This document shows, in pieces, positions 56,321-64,000 of a stretch of 64,000 nucleotides of DNA. The translations under genes and the position numbers were made by a program. The notes under the pieces were generated by a model. It was not told the DNA's origin, made no database searches, and saw only the letters and a program-made list of their open reading frames with translations. Source of the stretch: Symbiodinium natans (lineage: Eukaryota; Sar; Dinophyceae; Suessiales; Symbiodiniaceae); the NCBI GenBank assembly GCA_905221605.1, contig CAJNDS010000446.1, positions 379,743 through 443,742 on the forward strand, in the 5' to 3' direction. How positions within the stretch are numbered: the first letter of the stretch is position 1; every line of letters starts with the position of its first letter.

Positions 56321-56487
56321 AAGGAGGGGCCCCCCCCAAGTTATAATTAAGTAGAGTTATAAGGGCCCTAACTTGGGTTCTAAGGATCCTAAACGAGGTT
56401 ATAAGTCTCAACTTGGGTTATAAGGAGCCTAAACTAGGTTATACGTCTCTTAACTATGGTTAGTATAGAAAGGGGGCCCCTCCTTGT
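56321..56487. mobile_element. M12 MITE-like element
   Basis: ACAAGGAGGGGCCCCC and GGGGGCCCCTCCTTGT are perfect inverted ends. The interior holds AACTTGGGTTATAAGGAGCC-type tandem motifs. About 165 bp. Confidence 0.85.
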
Positions 56488-56549
56488 ACCCCACCCGACT
56501 CACTGCTTACCAGGACATCCCACATCCCCGGAGGGACTCTAAATCCAGC

Positions 56550-56600
56550 TATTTGGGTTTAGGGTTTAGGGTTTGTGGTTTAGGGTTTAGGGTTTAGGGC
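56550..56600. repeat. TTTAGGG tract upstream of gene B
   Basis: About 6 units; the last telomere-type sequence before a 3-kb stretch without any. Confidence 0.9.
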
Positions 56601-56831
56601 TCGGAATCTGACATTCTAAGCACTCTCTGCCACCCTTATCCTTGCGGCTTGAATCCCAAAAATCCATGTACCAATGTTTATTCAGCGGTTGAAGCCCTAA
56701 ACACTTAACCCTTCTAACCGCGTTGAAGTTTGGAGTCAAATAGTTCATTATTTCTATGTTTCTTTGATAAGAGCTCGTAAGTGAACCAACTGACATTTCC
56801 ACGCACTCGTGCATCATTCTTTGTCGAGAGC

Positions 56832-59183
56832 ATGCGGCCGTTGACCATCCACAGTGTTGCCGGGTCGACTCTTGAGCTCCGTGTGGACGATACGGAAACG
56901 GGGCTGAATGTGCGGAGACGCGTCGCAGGAAGTGTTGGCCTGTCCGCAGGGTCAATCGTGCTGACTTCGGGGGAGCGTCTCCTCGAACTGCACCAGCCGC
57001 TGTTGCGACAAATTCAAAACCAAGAGCTGACATATGTGGTGCGGAAATGTGGCGCAGGCTGCGCGGCACGTAGTTTGGAGCGAGCATTAGAGAAGACAGG
57101 ATTGGATCAAGACGCGGATGCCATGGATGTCGTTGTGGCCTTGACCTTCGGCGGTGACTTCGACCAGAGCTTGGAAGGGGTGCAGCTTCCCAGCGGCCTA
57201 CAGGCCTTGACCTTCGGGTTTTGTTACAACCAGAGCTTGGAAGGAGTGCAGCTTCCAGGCGGCTTACAGACCTTGAGCTTCGAAAGATTGTTCAACCGGA
57301 GCTTGGAAGGGGTGCAGCTTCCCAGCGCCCTACAGACCTTGACCTTCGGCTATCGTTACAACCAGAGCTTGGAAGGGGTGCAGCTTCCCAGCAGCCTACA
57401 GACCTTGACCTTCGGAGATGAGTTCGACCAGAGCTTGGAAGGGGTGCAGCTTTCCAGCGGCCTACAGGCCTTGACCTTCGGCTATCGTTACAACCAGAGC
57501 TTGGAAGGGGTGCAGCTTCCCAGCGGCCTACAGACCTTGACCTTCGGCGACAGCTTCGGCCAGAGTTTGGAAGGGGTGCAGCTTCCCAGCAGCCTACAGA
57601 GATTGACTTTCGGAAATAAATTCAACCAGGGCTTGCAGGGGGTGCAGCTTCCCAGCGGCCTACCGACCTTGACTTTCGGTCATGATTTCAACCAAAGCTT
57701 GCAAGGGGTGCAGCTTCCCAGCGCCCTACACGCCTTGACCTTCGGCCATTTTTACAACCAGAGCTTGGAAGGGGTGCAGCTTCCCAGCGGCCTACAGACC
57801 TTGACGTTCGGCGATGGGTTCGACCAGAGTTTGGAAGGGGAGCAGCTTCCCAGCGGCCTACAGACCTTGACTTTCGGTCAGAATTTCAACCAGAGCTTGG
57901 AAGGGGTGCAGCTTCCCAGCAGCCTACAGAGATTGACTTTCGGAAATAAATTCAACCAGAGCTTGGAAGGGGTGCAGCTTCCCAGCGCCCTACAGGCCTT
58001 GACCTTCGGCTATCGTTACAACCAGAGCTTGGAAGGGGTGCAGCTTCCCAGCGGCCTACAGGCCTTGACCTTCGGCTATCGTTACAACCAGAGCTTGGAA
58101 GGGGTGCAGTTTCCCAGCGGCCTACAGACCCTGACTTTCGGCCATGAGTTCGACCAGAGCTTGGAAGGGGTGCAGCTTCCCAGCGGCCTACAGACCTTGA
58201 CCTTCGGCTATCGTTACAACCAGAGCTTGGAAGGCGTGCAGATTCCCAGCAGCCTACAGACCCTGACTTTCGGCAATGACTTCAACCAAAGCCTGGAAGG
58301 GGTGCAGCTTCCCAGCGGCCTACACACCTTGACCTTCGGCGATTGTTACAACCAGAGCTTGGAAGGGGTGCAGCTTCCCAGCGGCCTGCAGAACCTTGCA
58401 TGTGGTGTCAGCCAGTGCTTGGAAGGGGTGCAGCTTCCCAGCAGCCTACAGACCTTGATCTTCGCCCCGGATTTCAACCAGAGCTTGCAAGGGGTGCAGC
58501 TTCCCAGTGCCCTACAGGCGTTGACCTTCGGCCATCGTTACAACCAGAGCTTGGAAGGGGTGCAGCTTCCCAGCGGCCTACAGACCTTGACCTTTGCATT
58601 TGGTTTCAACCAGAGCTTGGAAGGGGTGCAGCTTCCCAGCGGCCTACAGGCCTTGACCTTCGGCTATCGTTACAACCAGAGCTTGGAAGGGGTGCAGTTT
58701 CCCAGCGGCCTACAGACCCTGACTTTCGGCCATGAGTTCGACCAGAGCTTGGAAGGGGTGCAGCTTCCCAGCGGCCTACAGACCTTGACCTTCGGCTATC
58801 GTTACAACCAGAGCTTGGAAGGCGTGCAGATTCCCAGCAGCCTACAGACCCTGACTTTCGGCAATGACTTCAACCAAAGCCTGGAAGGGGTGCAGCTTCC
58901 CAGCGGCCTACACACCTTGACCTTCGGCGATTGTTACAACCAGAGCTTGGAAGGGGTGCAGCTTCCCAGCGGCCTACAGACCTTGACCTTCGGCGACAGC
59001 TTCGGCCAGAGTTTGGAAGGGGTGCAGCTTCCCAGCCAGCCTACCGACTTGATCTTCGCCCCGGATTTCAACCAGAGCTTGCAAGGGGTGCAGCTTCCCA
59101 TTGCCCTACAGGCGTTGACTTCGGCCATCGTTACCCCCAGAGCTTGGAAGGGGTGCAGCTTCCCAGCGGCCTACAGACCTTGA
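56832..59183 (+). CDS. FNIP gene B: ubiquitin-like domain plus about 30 FNIP/LRR repeats
   Basis: The start ATG at 56832 opens the ubiquitin-like segment (MRPLTIHSVAGSTLELRVDD ... ELTYVVRKCG), homologous to gene A. From about residue 95, about 30 units of 23 residues follow (YNQSLEGVQLPSGLQTLTFG), i.e. FNIP repeats forming a probable protein-binding solenoid. No intron, not even at the position where gene A has one. One base is lost near 59118 (TTGACTTCGG for TTGACCTTCGG), after which the frame runs off the repeat and stops at 59183. Repeats continue in shifting frames to about 59640 with many indels. A 588-596 bp higher-order block occurs three times (58074, 58662, 59258). Neighbour types: same family as gene A, 25 kb upstream. 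Confidence 0.85.
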   Translation: MRPLTIHSVAGSTLELRVDDTETGLNVRRRVAGSVGLSAGSIVLTSGERLLELHQPLLRQIQNQELTYVVRKCGAGCAARSLERALEKTGLDQDADAMDVVVALTFGGDFDQSLEGVQLPSGLQALTFGFCYNQSLEGVQLPGGLQTLSFERLFNRSLEGVQLPSALQTLTFGYRYNQSLEGVQLPSSLQTLTFGDEFDQSLEGVQLSSGLQALTFGYRYNQSLEGVQLPSGLQTLTFGDSFGQSLEGVQLPSSLQRLTFGNKFNQGLQGVQLPSGLPTLTFGHDFNQSLQGVQLPSALHALTFGHFYNQSLEGVQLPSGLQTLTFGDGFDQSLEGEQLPSGLQTLTFGQNFNQSLEGVQLPSSLQRLTFGNKFNQSLEGVQLPSALQALTFGYRYNQSLEGVQLPSGLQALTFGYRYNQSLEGVQFPSGLQTLTFGHEFDQSLEGVQLPSGLQTLTFGYRYNQSLEGVQIPSSLQTLTFGNDFNQSLEGVQLPSGLHTLTFGDCYNQSLEGVQLPSGLQNLACGVSQCLEGVQLPSSLQTLIFAPDFNQSLQGVQLPSALQALTFGHRYNQSLEGVQLPSGLQTLTFAFGFNQSLEGVQLPSGLQALTFGYRYNQSLEGVQFPSGLQTLTFGHEFDQSLEGVQLPSGLQTLTFGYRYNQSLEGVQIPSSLQTLTFGNDFNQSLEGVQLPSGLHTLTFGDCYNQSLEGVQLPSGLQTLTFGDSFGQSLEGVQLPSQPTDLIFAPDFNQSLQGVQLPIALQALTSAIVTPRAWKGCSFPAAYRP

Positions 59184-59701
59184 CCTTTGCATTGGTTTCA
59201 ACCAGAGCTTGGGAAGTGAGGTGAAGCTTCCCAGCGGCCTACAGGCCTTGACCCTTCGGCTATCGTTACAACCAGAGCTTGGAAGGGGTGCAGTTTCCCA
59301 TGGCGGCCTACAGACCCTGACTTTTTCGGCCATGACTTCAAAACCACGCCTGGAAGGGGTGGCTCTTCCCAGCATTCCTACAGACCTTGACCCTCAGCTA
59401 GGTTTTCAACCAGAGCAGCAGCTTCCCAGACCTGACCCCTACAGTTTCAACCCTGATGGTCGCAGCTTCGACCTTCGCCGTTTGTTCAACCGAGCTTGCA
59501 AGGGGTGCAGCTTTCCCAGCGCCCTACAGACCTTGACCTTCGGCTATCGTTACAACCAGAGCTTGGAAGGGGGTGCAGCTTCCCAGCGGCCTACAGCACC
59601 TTGACCTTCGGCGACAGCTTCGACCAGGTTTGGAAGGGGTGCAGCTTCAAGCTCGTTATTGCGTTTCTCCTCGCGCATGTGTTTAAGGTAGACACTTCTT
59701 A
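59118..59701 (+). pseudogene. Decayed 3' end of FNIP gene B
   Basis: Repeats remain recognisable, but single-base indels fall in nearly every unit (AAACCACGCCTGGAAGGGG, CATGGCGGCC, CCTTGACCC). A final stretch ends TTTAAGGTAGACACTTCTTAA. Either the 3' third copy is truly non-functional or consensus errors are concentrated here. Confidence 0.65.
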
Positions 59702-59886
59702 AACAACTCAGTTTGAAATGGAATTTGTTTCTGGAGGGCTACCGCGTCATAGAGCAAAGCCCTTCATGGCTCACTTCTGCGGCCTACGAGAGTCCGAGGA
59801 GGGAATCAGGGAGCCGGTTCAAAACCTTCTAAGCCCTAGCCCTAACACCGGAACCTAGATCCTACGATGTAGGCAGTTGGGACATT

Positions 59887-59970
59887 TCATGTTTTTTCCC
59901 CTTGTTGGGCCAGAGGGAATATTCAGGAATGTTAGTTTTTCAGAGAGTTTTAAGGGCCAAGCTAAAAGCC
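59887..59970. mobile_element. M7 element fragment
   Basis: TTTCCCCTTGTTGGG, GAATATTCAGGAATGTTAG and AGTTTTAAGGGCCAAGC match 38474 and 40436. Confidence 0.5.
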
Positions 59971-60060
59971 AAGTCCCTGTTTCAATTCTAAACCCTACCC
60001 TCGCCGATCGGCGCGGTTTCGGGGTCTGGGGTTTTTACGGCGCTGCTTGCTTCTTGACAG

Positions 60061-60300
60061 CGTCCTGAAGGGATGGGGGTTTCATCGGGGGCAGGTACCT
60101 AGAAAACCTTAAAGGAAGCTTAGGGAGCCTCAGGGATTCCTAGTATCGTAGTGGGGATTAGGGTAACCTTGGTTTTACATACCCCGCCAATCTCCACTTC
60201 TCCCTAAGGCGCCCTGAGCTTCCCTGAGGTTCCCTAGGTACCCTATGTACCTAACCCCTGATGACCCCCCCTCCCTTAAGGAAGGACCCGACAAATTCTG
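60061..60300. mobile_element. M5 element (long copy)
   Basis: CGTCCTGAAGGGATGGGGGT, GGTACCTAGAAAACCTTAAA and the inverted TTCCCTGAGGTTCCCTAGGTACC with CCCTCCCTTAAGGAAGGACC at the right. Confidence 0.6.
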
Positions 60301-60559
60301 TTTAGTCTTGAAAGCCGGCTCCAGAAGCCTTGTGTAAGCCTCGAAAATGCTGTTAGATATACCGTTTGGATTTGAACGTTTGGGGACAAAATAGGTCGAT
60401 GGTCCCAATTTCCTACATCTACACCCTTTGCTTCCTAGGTATTTGCATGGTCCCTTACTATGGGCGCGAATTGTGGAAGCCCGTATCTACCCCTTGTTGT
60501 ACCCTTTACTGCAGAACCCTTTAAGAGGCACGAGCCATATGCGGGACCATGTACCCTAA

Positions 60560-60715
60560 CTCCTAAAAACCCTAAACCCTAAACCCCCTAAACTCCCTAA
60601 CCCGAACCCTAAACCCGAACTCCCTTACCCAAACTCCAAACTCCCTAAACCCTACCCCTAACCCCGAAACTACCAAACCCTAAACCCTCACTCCCGAAGC
60701 CTAACCCTATACTCT
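60560..60715. repeat. Degenerate CCCTAAA region
   Basis: CCCTAAA units mixed with CCCGAAC and CTCCCTAAA variants. Confidence 0.85.
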
Positions 60716-60737
60716 GCGTCCGGGCCTCCGAGCCCTG

Positions 60738-60800
60738 GCACCTTCAGGCATCCTCACGACCACCATCACCACCACGGAGAGGACCAGCAAGAGAAGCAGC
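60738..60800 (+). CDS. Thr-rich exon
   Basis: Reads LAPSGILTTTITTTERTSKR. Same style as the exons at 51431, 61402 and 61599; probably one Thr-rich linker region. Confidence 0.45.
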
Positions 60801-60895
60801 TTAGGGTTAGGTTTAGGGTTTAGGGTTTAGATTTAGGGTTTAGATGGTAGCATGGTTTTATCGCCGCGAAATCGCTCAGCCAGGTTCATCCAGGA

Positions 60896-60920
60896 GCCCC
60901 CCCCCCCCCCCCCCCCCCCA
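60896..60920. repeat. C-run
   Basis: About 22 C residues. Confidence 0.95.
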
Positions 60921-61050
60921 ACCCTTCCGATCACGAAGTGGACCGTGTGCCATTCTGAGTTTAAGCCCTCAGACCTACCCCCGATATTATGTACATAGAC
61001 AGCTACTAAAACGAGAACCCAACCGTACTTTTGGGGCTCAGGGTCCTTTT

Positions 61051-61185
61051 CTTTGTGGTGCTTTACTGTAACTTTAGATCCTTAGCTATTTTTGGGTGAT
61101 CCTTAGCTATTTTTGGGTTTATTGGGTTTCTTAATAAGGCAGCCAAAAATTTAATTTATAACTACCCTCCTAAGTGCAGCCAAGT
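61051..61185. mobile_element. M3 element with internal duplication
   Basis: GATCCTTAGCTATTTTTGGG is doubled inside. Right end CCTCCTAAGTGCAGCCAAGT intact, with the reference junction TTTATAACTACCCTCC. Confidence 0.7.
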
Positions 61186-61401
61186 TTTAGCGTTCTTATC
61201 CGAGAAGAATTAGGATCCAGGGTAGGCCCTTACTCCTTGTCTTAGGGTTTAGGCTCCTTATAAGCCCCTTTAATCCAAAAAACGGCACCCTTTTCTTCGT
61301 TCCTGGGTTCCTCTTGGGTCCCCAGCCCTAAACCCTAAAGCCTAAAGCCTAAAGCCTAAAGCCTAAAGCCTAAAGCCTAAACCCAAATTTTCGCATGGCC
61401 C

Positions 61402-61490
61402 CCCGCCTCTGTGAAGGACTTGGAGATCATAATAGGCAACACCATCACCTCCACCCAGACGGCCACCACCATGACCCTTGGCTTTCTTTG
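61402..61490 (+). CDS. Thr-rich exon
   Basis: Reads SVKDLEIIIGNTITSTQTAT, then TMTLGF. Preceded by an AAAGCCT hexamer/heptamer array (61335-61380) and followed by a TTTAGGG tract. Confidence 0.45.
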
Positions 61491-61598
61491 CTTTAGGGTT
61501 TAGGGTGCAGGGTTTAGGGTTTAGGGTTTAGGGTTCAGGGTAGAAACTACAATAAAGAGCCTAAGGGTTAAACGTTTAGGAGGGGTTCAGAAGCCAAG

Positions 61599-61650
61599 GA
61601 CCAGCACCATCATCACCACCACGACCATGCCGTGGGCTCGGGCGAGGTTT
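61599..61650 (+). CDS. Thr-rich exon
   Basis: Reads RTSTIITTTTMPWARA. Degenerate G-rich sequence follows. Confidence 0.4.
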
Positions 61651-61869
61651 GGAGTTTAGGGGTATTTAGGGTTTTAGCTTTAGTGGTGTTTCGTTGTTTT
61701 TCTTGGGGTTTAGGGTCTAAAGTTTAGGAACGTTTAGGACTTGAGTTTTTGTTGGGGTTTCTTTCGCTTCGAGGGATTTGATGGTTTTGGGTGCAGGTTC
61801 TTTTCTCCTTTGAAACCCCATAAGCCCTAAACCCTAAAGGTTCAGGAGAGAAGAGGTTTGGTTTGCTAT

Positions 61870-62145
61870 AGGCTTCTTAAGGGAGGGGGCTCATCGAACC
61901 TTGCTTTGGGGTGCTTTACTGTGACTTTAGATCCTTAGCCTTTTTTGGGTTCACTGGGCTTCTTAACAAGGCAGCAAAAAAATCACCCTAAACCCTGAAC
62001 CCTGAACCCTAAACCCTAAACCCTAAACCCTAAACCCTAAACCCTCCTAAGTGTAGCCAAGTTAGGGAAGCTTACGGAGCCTTAGGGAGTAATAGGGAGT
62101 ATCTTGAACACCCCCCCCCCCCCCCCCCCCCCGCCCCCCTTCAAG
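61870..62145. mobile_element. M5 element containing M3 containing a CCCTAAA tract
   Basis: M5 left arm CTTCTTAAGGGAGGGGGCTC; M3 61902-62056 inside it; within M3, CCCTAAA units at about 61984-62044 replace the TTAATTTATAACTA segment found in other M3 copies; M5 continues GGGAAGCTTACGGAGCCTTA and ends in a C-run. Confidence 0.7.
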
Positions 62146-62499
62146 GGTTTAGGGTTTAGGGTTTGGGGTTTAGGGGTTTAGGGTTTAGGGTTTAGGGTTT
62201 AGGGAGATTCTGTGGTGTCCAGAAAACCGTGAACCCTGAACTTAGCATGTTCCTCCCCTCACCCCCGTTGGTACTTCATAAGGGCCTCTTGTCACGATGG
62301 CGACTTGCTGTAGCAGCTGTTGCAAAAGGGGGAACATCTTGACCCTAAACCCTGAATAAATCACAAAAGCCCTAAGCACCAACCCCCATCAACCCTGAAA
62401 CCCTAAATGCTCTCTAGACTTCAGCAGAACCGGGGCACCCCCTAAATCTCGACTGGGAAGCGTGCGACACAAGCTGGAAAGAAAGCCTCGTTGTAGCCA

Positions 62500-62705
62500 G
62501 TTGGAGGTTCATGCTCATGAACCAACTCTAACTGTACTTCTAACCGTACTTATATCTATATTAGGGCACTTAAGGGGCGTATATGCGGGTTATAAGTGCA
62601 GTTATAGATGGTTCAGGGTTTAGGGTTTAGGGCTTAGGGTTTAGGGTTAGGGTTTAGGGTTTTGGGTTTTGGGTTTTGGTTCATAAGTACCATGAACCTC
62701 CAGCA
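62500..62705. mobile_element. M1 element split by a telomere-type tract
   Basis: M1 ends TTGGAGGTTCATG and CCATGAACCTCCA. At 62616-62676 a TTTAGGG-type tract interrupts the right arm, flanked by TGGTTCA on both sides (62609-62615, 62677-62683). M1 copy 54995-55029 shows the uninterrupted TTGGTTCATAAGTACC. Confidence 0.9.
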
Positions 62706-62794
62706 GAGCTTCTGCACACTCGCACGCCAACGATGGCCCAAGGGTATCGCCATAAACTCAACATCTTCCAAGCCGACCCTTCCGACACCATGTA

Positions 62795-62876
62795 AGCCCT
62801 CAACCCTAAACCCTAAACCCTAAACCCTAAACCCTAAACCCTAAACCCTAAACCCTAAACCCTAAACCCTAAACGT
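62795..62876. repeat. CCCTAAA array
   Basis: About 11 pure units. Confidence 0.95.
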
Positions 62877-62974
62877 AAGGGGTATAAGGAGGAGCCCCGG
62901 GAAGGGACCTCGGATCTCATTCCCCTATATCATCCCTAGATATGCCTTACATAGTCCCTATATGCCTAAGTAGC

Positions 62975-63040
62975 CCCTAAACCCTAAACCCTAAACCCTA
63001 AACCCTAAACCCTAAACCCTAAACCCTAAATAACCCCCAA
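62975..63040. repeat. CCCTAAA array
   Basis: About 8 pure units, 100 bp after the previous one. Confidence 0.95.
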
Positions 63041-63116
63041 GTGGCCCCTAAGCCTTGAATGTTTTCAAAAAGGTTCATGGTCGGATACATTCCCAGGACC
63101 CCCAACAATTGTTTTG

Positions 63117-63480
63117 AGGCAGGCAAAATAGCAAACAATTGTTTGACAATAGTTTAGTAATTTCCAACAATGGCAAACAATTGTTTAACAATTGTTTAGC
63201 AATTTCCGAAAATGGCAAACAATTGTTTAACAATTGTTTAGTAATTTTCAAAAATGACAAACAATTGTTAACACTTGTTCTATTGCCAAACAATTGTTGA
63301 GCAATTGTTTATATTAACAAAACTATTGCCAAACAAGTGCTGAGCAATCGTTTATATTAACAAACTATTGCCAAGCAATTGTTTATATTAACGAACTATT
63401 GCCAAACAATTGTTGAACAAATGTTTATATTAACAAACTATTGCCAAACAATTGTCAAAACAATTATCGAACATATTGCA
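63117..63480. repeat. 42-bp AT-rich minisatellite with CAATTG palindromes
   Basis: First subarray period exactly 42 (63131, 63173, 63215, 63257), unit containing GCAAACAATTGTTTAACAAT. A diverged second subarray from about 63285 contains GCCAAACAATTGTTGAGCAA, with one shortened unit. The open frames through it (for example minus 63075-63293) are by-products of the 14-codon period. Confidence 0.9.
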
Positions 63481-63645
63481 ACACAGAAACTATTGCCAAA
63501 CTATTTCAATGTATTGCCAAAAACTATTGTCACATTTTTCTATGCGTGTACCCAGAACCTCTTTTGAACACATACAACCTAAGCCTAAGGTCCCTTACAG
63601 GGGTCCCTCCTTCAGTCCCACCCCAGCACGTTCAACCCCAAACTT

Positions 63646-63770
63646 GGGGGATGATTCCCACGTATACTGGCAGTCCTTAATAGGGATTGTTTTAGGACCT
63701 TTAGGGTTTAGGGTTTAGGGGTTAGGGCAGTACCCCCTATTCTATTCCCTACTAAGGGGGAGCATCCCAA
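63646..63770. mobile_element. M2 element split by a telomere-type tract
   Basis: GATGATTCCCACGTATACTG and AGTCCTTAATAGGGATTGTT on the left; ACTAAGGGGGAGCATCCC on the right; TTTAGGG-type units at about 63699-63726 interrupt the middle. Confidence 0.75.
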
Positions 63771-63887
63771 CCACGAACCCTGAACTTGACTCCTTTTCGA
63801 TCTTCGGGTTCTTGTTCTGGTCTTTGGCTCCCTGTTCTCAGTTGGTCAGCCCAGAGCGCGCTGCTGCAAACCCTGATCCTATATCCC

Positions 63888-63970
63888 CCTTGGGAAATAT
63901 TTGTTTGATATAAGACCCAAGAGGATAATAAACATGTTATTCTTATTAAGGTTCTAAGGGGAGTGTAGAA
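63888..63970. mobile_element. M8 element
   Basis: CCTATATCCCCCTTGGGAAA, AAGACCCAAGAGGATAATAA and GGTTCTAAGGGGAGTGTAG; same family as 8769. Confidence 0.55.
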
Positions 63971-64000
63971 ACCCTCAACCCCGAACCCCAAAACGCGCCA

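Noticed and set aside
56587-57087. 166-codon minus-strand frame overlapping the start of FNIP gene B
   Set aside because: It overlaps the ubiquitin-like domain on the other strand and has no domain of its own.
63117-63480. CRISPR-like array
   Set aside because: The units are contiguous and similar throughout with no unique spacers; it is a minisatellite in a eukaryotic context.
1-64000. Dinoflagellate spliced-leader relics (CCATTTTGGCTCAAG) upstream of the FNIP genes
   Set aside because: No match was seen upstream of 29969 or 56832 or elsewhere by eye, so a retrocopy origin of the FNIP genes is not supported by this mark.
1-64000. Plant origin based on the TTTAGGG telomere repeat
   Set aside because: Green plants share the repeat, but FNIP arrays, micro-exons in repeat introns, likely GC-AG junctions and one-strand gene order fit dinoflagellates better.

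Overview
The window looks like nuclear DNA of a dinoflagellate, probably close to Symbiodiniaceae or Polarella. The evidence is: TTTAGGG/CCCTAAA telomere-type repeats everywhere, from 7-mers to arrays over 400 bp; very small exons separated by repeat-built introns; some introns that read best as GC-AG; FNIP-type leucine-rich repeat proteins, ankyrin and kelch proteins; and every convincing exon on the + strand, as in dinoflagellate unidirectional gene clusters. No bacterial operons, rRNA, tRNA, CRISPR arrays or transposase genes were recognised.

Layout. 0-6.2 kb: a degenerate CCCTAAA array at the edge, then scattered short + strand exons of an unrecognised gene. 7.05-12.55 kb: an ankyrin-repeat gene with a ubiquitin-like N-terminus in about 15 exons, most of its introns being telomere-type repeat tracts or small inverted-repeat elements. 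13.4-29.2 kb: many exons of one or more unrecognised genes, one holding a GDPH motif. 29.97-32.22 kb: gene A, ubiquitin-like domain plus about 25 FNIP repeats, almost intron-free. 33.1-34.8 kb: microsatellites and two inverted 26-bp minisatellite arrays that enclose a kelch-like exon. 34.2-50.8 kb: kelch-repeat micro-exons. 51.4-56.1 kb: exons of a threonine-rich or unknown protein. 56.83-59.7 kb: gene B, an intronless paralogue of gene A with about 30 repeats and a decayed 3' end. 60.7-61.7 kb: more Thr-rich exons. 63.1-63.5 kb: an AT-rich 42-bp minisatellite.

Intergenic and intronic space is filled by telomere-type tracts and about a dozen families of roughly 80-250 bp elements with terminal inverted repeats and no coding capacity (MITE-like; called M1-M12 here). 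Several are nested, and several are split by telomere-type repeats.

The most interesting signal is that telomere-type tracts behave like inserted introns. Direct repeats of 7 to 29 bp, partly exonic, flank them in several genes. One tract sits inside an M1 element between two copies of TGGTTCA where a sister copy has the empty site. This points to intron gain from telomeric DNA, by introner-like transposition or by double-strand-break repair with telomere addition. Exon limits are read by eye from codon continuity and splice-like sites. They are approximate, and transcript evidence is needed.
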